A DNA stretch of 37,101 nucleotides, taken from contig CAJFEW010000028.1 of NCBI GenBank assembly GCA_904374805.1, forward strand, positions 1 to 37,101, in the 5' to 3' direction. This stretch comes from an uncultured Neglectibacter sp. Lineage in GTDB: Bacteria; Bacillota; Clostridia; Oscillospirales; Acutalibacteraceae. Each line of letters opens with the position of its first letter. Position 1 is the stretch's first letter. The position numbers were made by a program, and so were the translations under genes. The notes beneath the pieces were generated by a model. It saw nothing but the letters and a program-made list of their open reading frames with translations. It was not told the DNA's origin and made no database searches. Of this stretch, positions 37,057 through 37,101 are shown one piece after another.

Positions 37057-37101
37057 GGAGATGTACCCAAGTGGTTGAAGGGTCCGGATTCGAAATCCGG
37101 T
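37057..37101 (+). tRNA. tRNA-Ser (anticodon CGA), 5' part only
   Basis: The 45 visible bases start GGAGATG, with the D-arm CCCAAGTGGTTGAAGGG. The anticodon stem CCGGA/TCCGG closes a seven-base loop TTCGAAA whose central CGA reads the UCG codon. The long D-loop with GGTTGAAGG is typical of serine tRNAs. The variable arm, T-arm and acceptor 3' side lie beyond the window. Confidence 0.88.

Noticed and set aside
1-37101. CRISPR array, insertion sequence or transposase
   Set aside because: No regularly spaced repeats, transposase ORF or terminal inverted repeats were recognised on either strand.

Overview
The window looks like the chromosome of a GC-rich, endospore-forming, anaerobic member of the Clostridia, most likely an Oscillospirales/Oscillospiraceae gut bacterium. 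This is inferred from three things: a spoIIGA-sigE sporulation pair, the iron-sulfur scaffold plus GGGtGRT protein pair typical of gut Clostridia, and Gram-positive style AGGAGG ribosome binding sites throughout. Most genes are on the minus strand; the exceptions are spoIIGA-sigE, a TM2-domain pair and a tRNA-Ser.

Layout: (1) 1-1224, end of a fluoride channel gene (crcB) and L-lactate dehydrogenase. (2) 1225-3275, a divergent sporulation unit: a structured leader, spoIIGA and pro-sigE, ending in a strong terminator with no sigG. (3) 3353-7433, small housekeeping or unknown genes: a 63-residue orphan, a YpsA-type SLOG protein, the NifU-like scaffold/GGGtGRT pair, a CxxC glutaredoxin-like protein and a histidine phosphatase. 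(4) 7639-16780, an arginine biosynthesis operon read argG-NUDIX-argH-argC-argJ-(small membrane protein)-argB-argD-argF. It has a good promoter and an ARG-box-like ArgR site, but argG carries an internal deletion with a frameshift. (5) 17084-20098, a TVP38/TMEM64 membrane protein, a small DUF1874-like protein and hflX.

(6) 20148-29415 is the most unusual part. It is a tightly packed set of 14 intact phage-derived genes plus a 30-codon micro-ORF, in PBSX (xkd) order. Portal, protease/scaffold, decoration, major capsid and connector genes are followed directly by LysM, hub, spike, sheath-initiator-like, baseplate J, YmfQ and fibre genes. The tail sheath, tail tube, tail chaperone and tape measure genes that normally lie between these two blocks are missing. 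Terminase, integrase, repressor and lysis genes are also absent. It reads as a domesticated capsid-plus-baseplate particle without a tail shaft.

(7) 29699-30960, two TM2-domain proteins transcribed away from the phage cluster. (8) 30924-34792, an apparent MATE - EamA - nagB - ECF S-component run on the minus strand. (9) 34924-36592, a lipoprotein joining a metal/siderophore-type solute-binding domain to a peptidoglycan-binding domain and a serine-rich tail. (10) 36610-37101, a plus-strand promoter, a non-coding stretch with a tRNA-Ser-like remnant, and the start of an intact tRNA-Ser(CGA) cut by the window edge.

All family assignments were made by reading the sequence; no database search was run.
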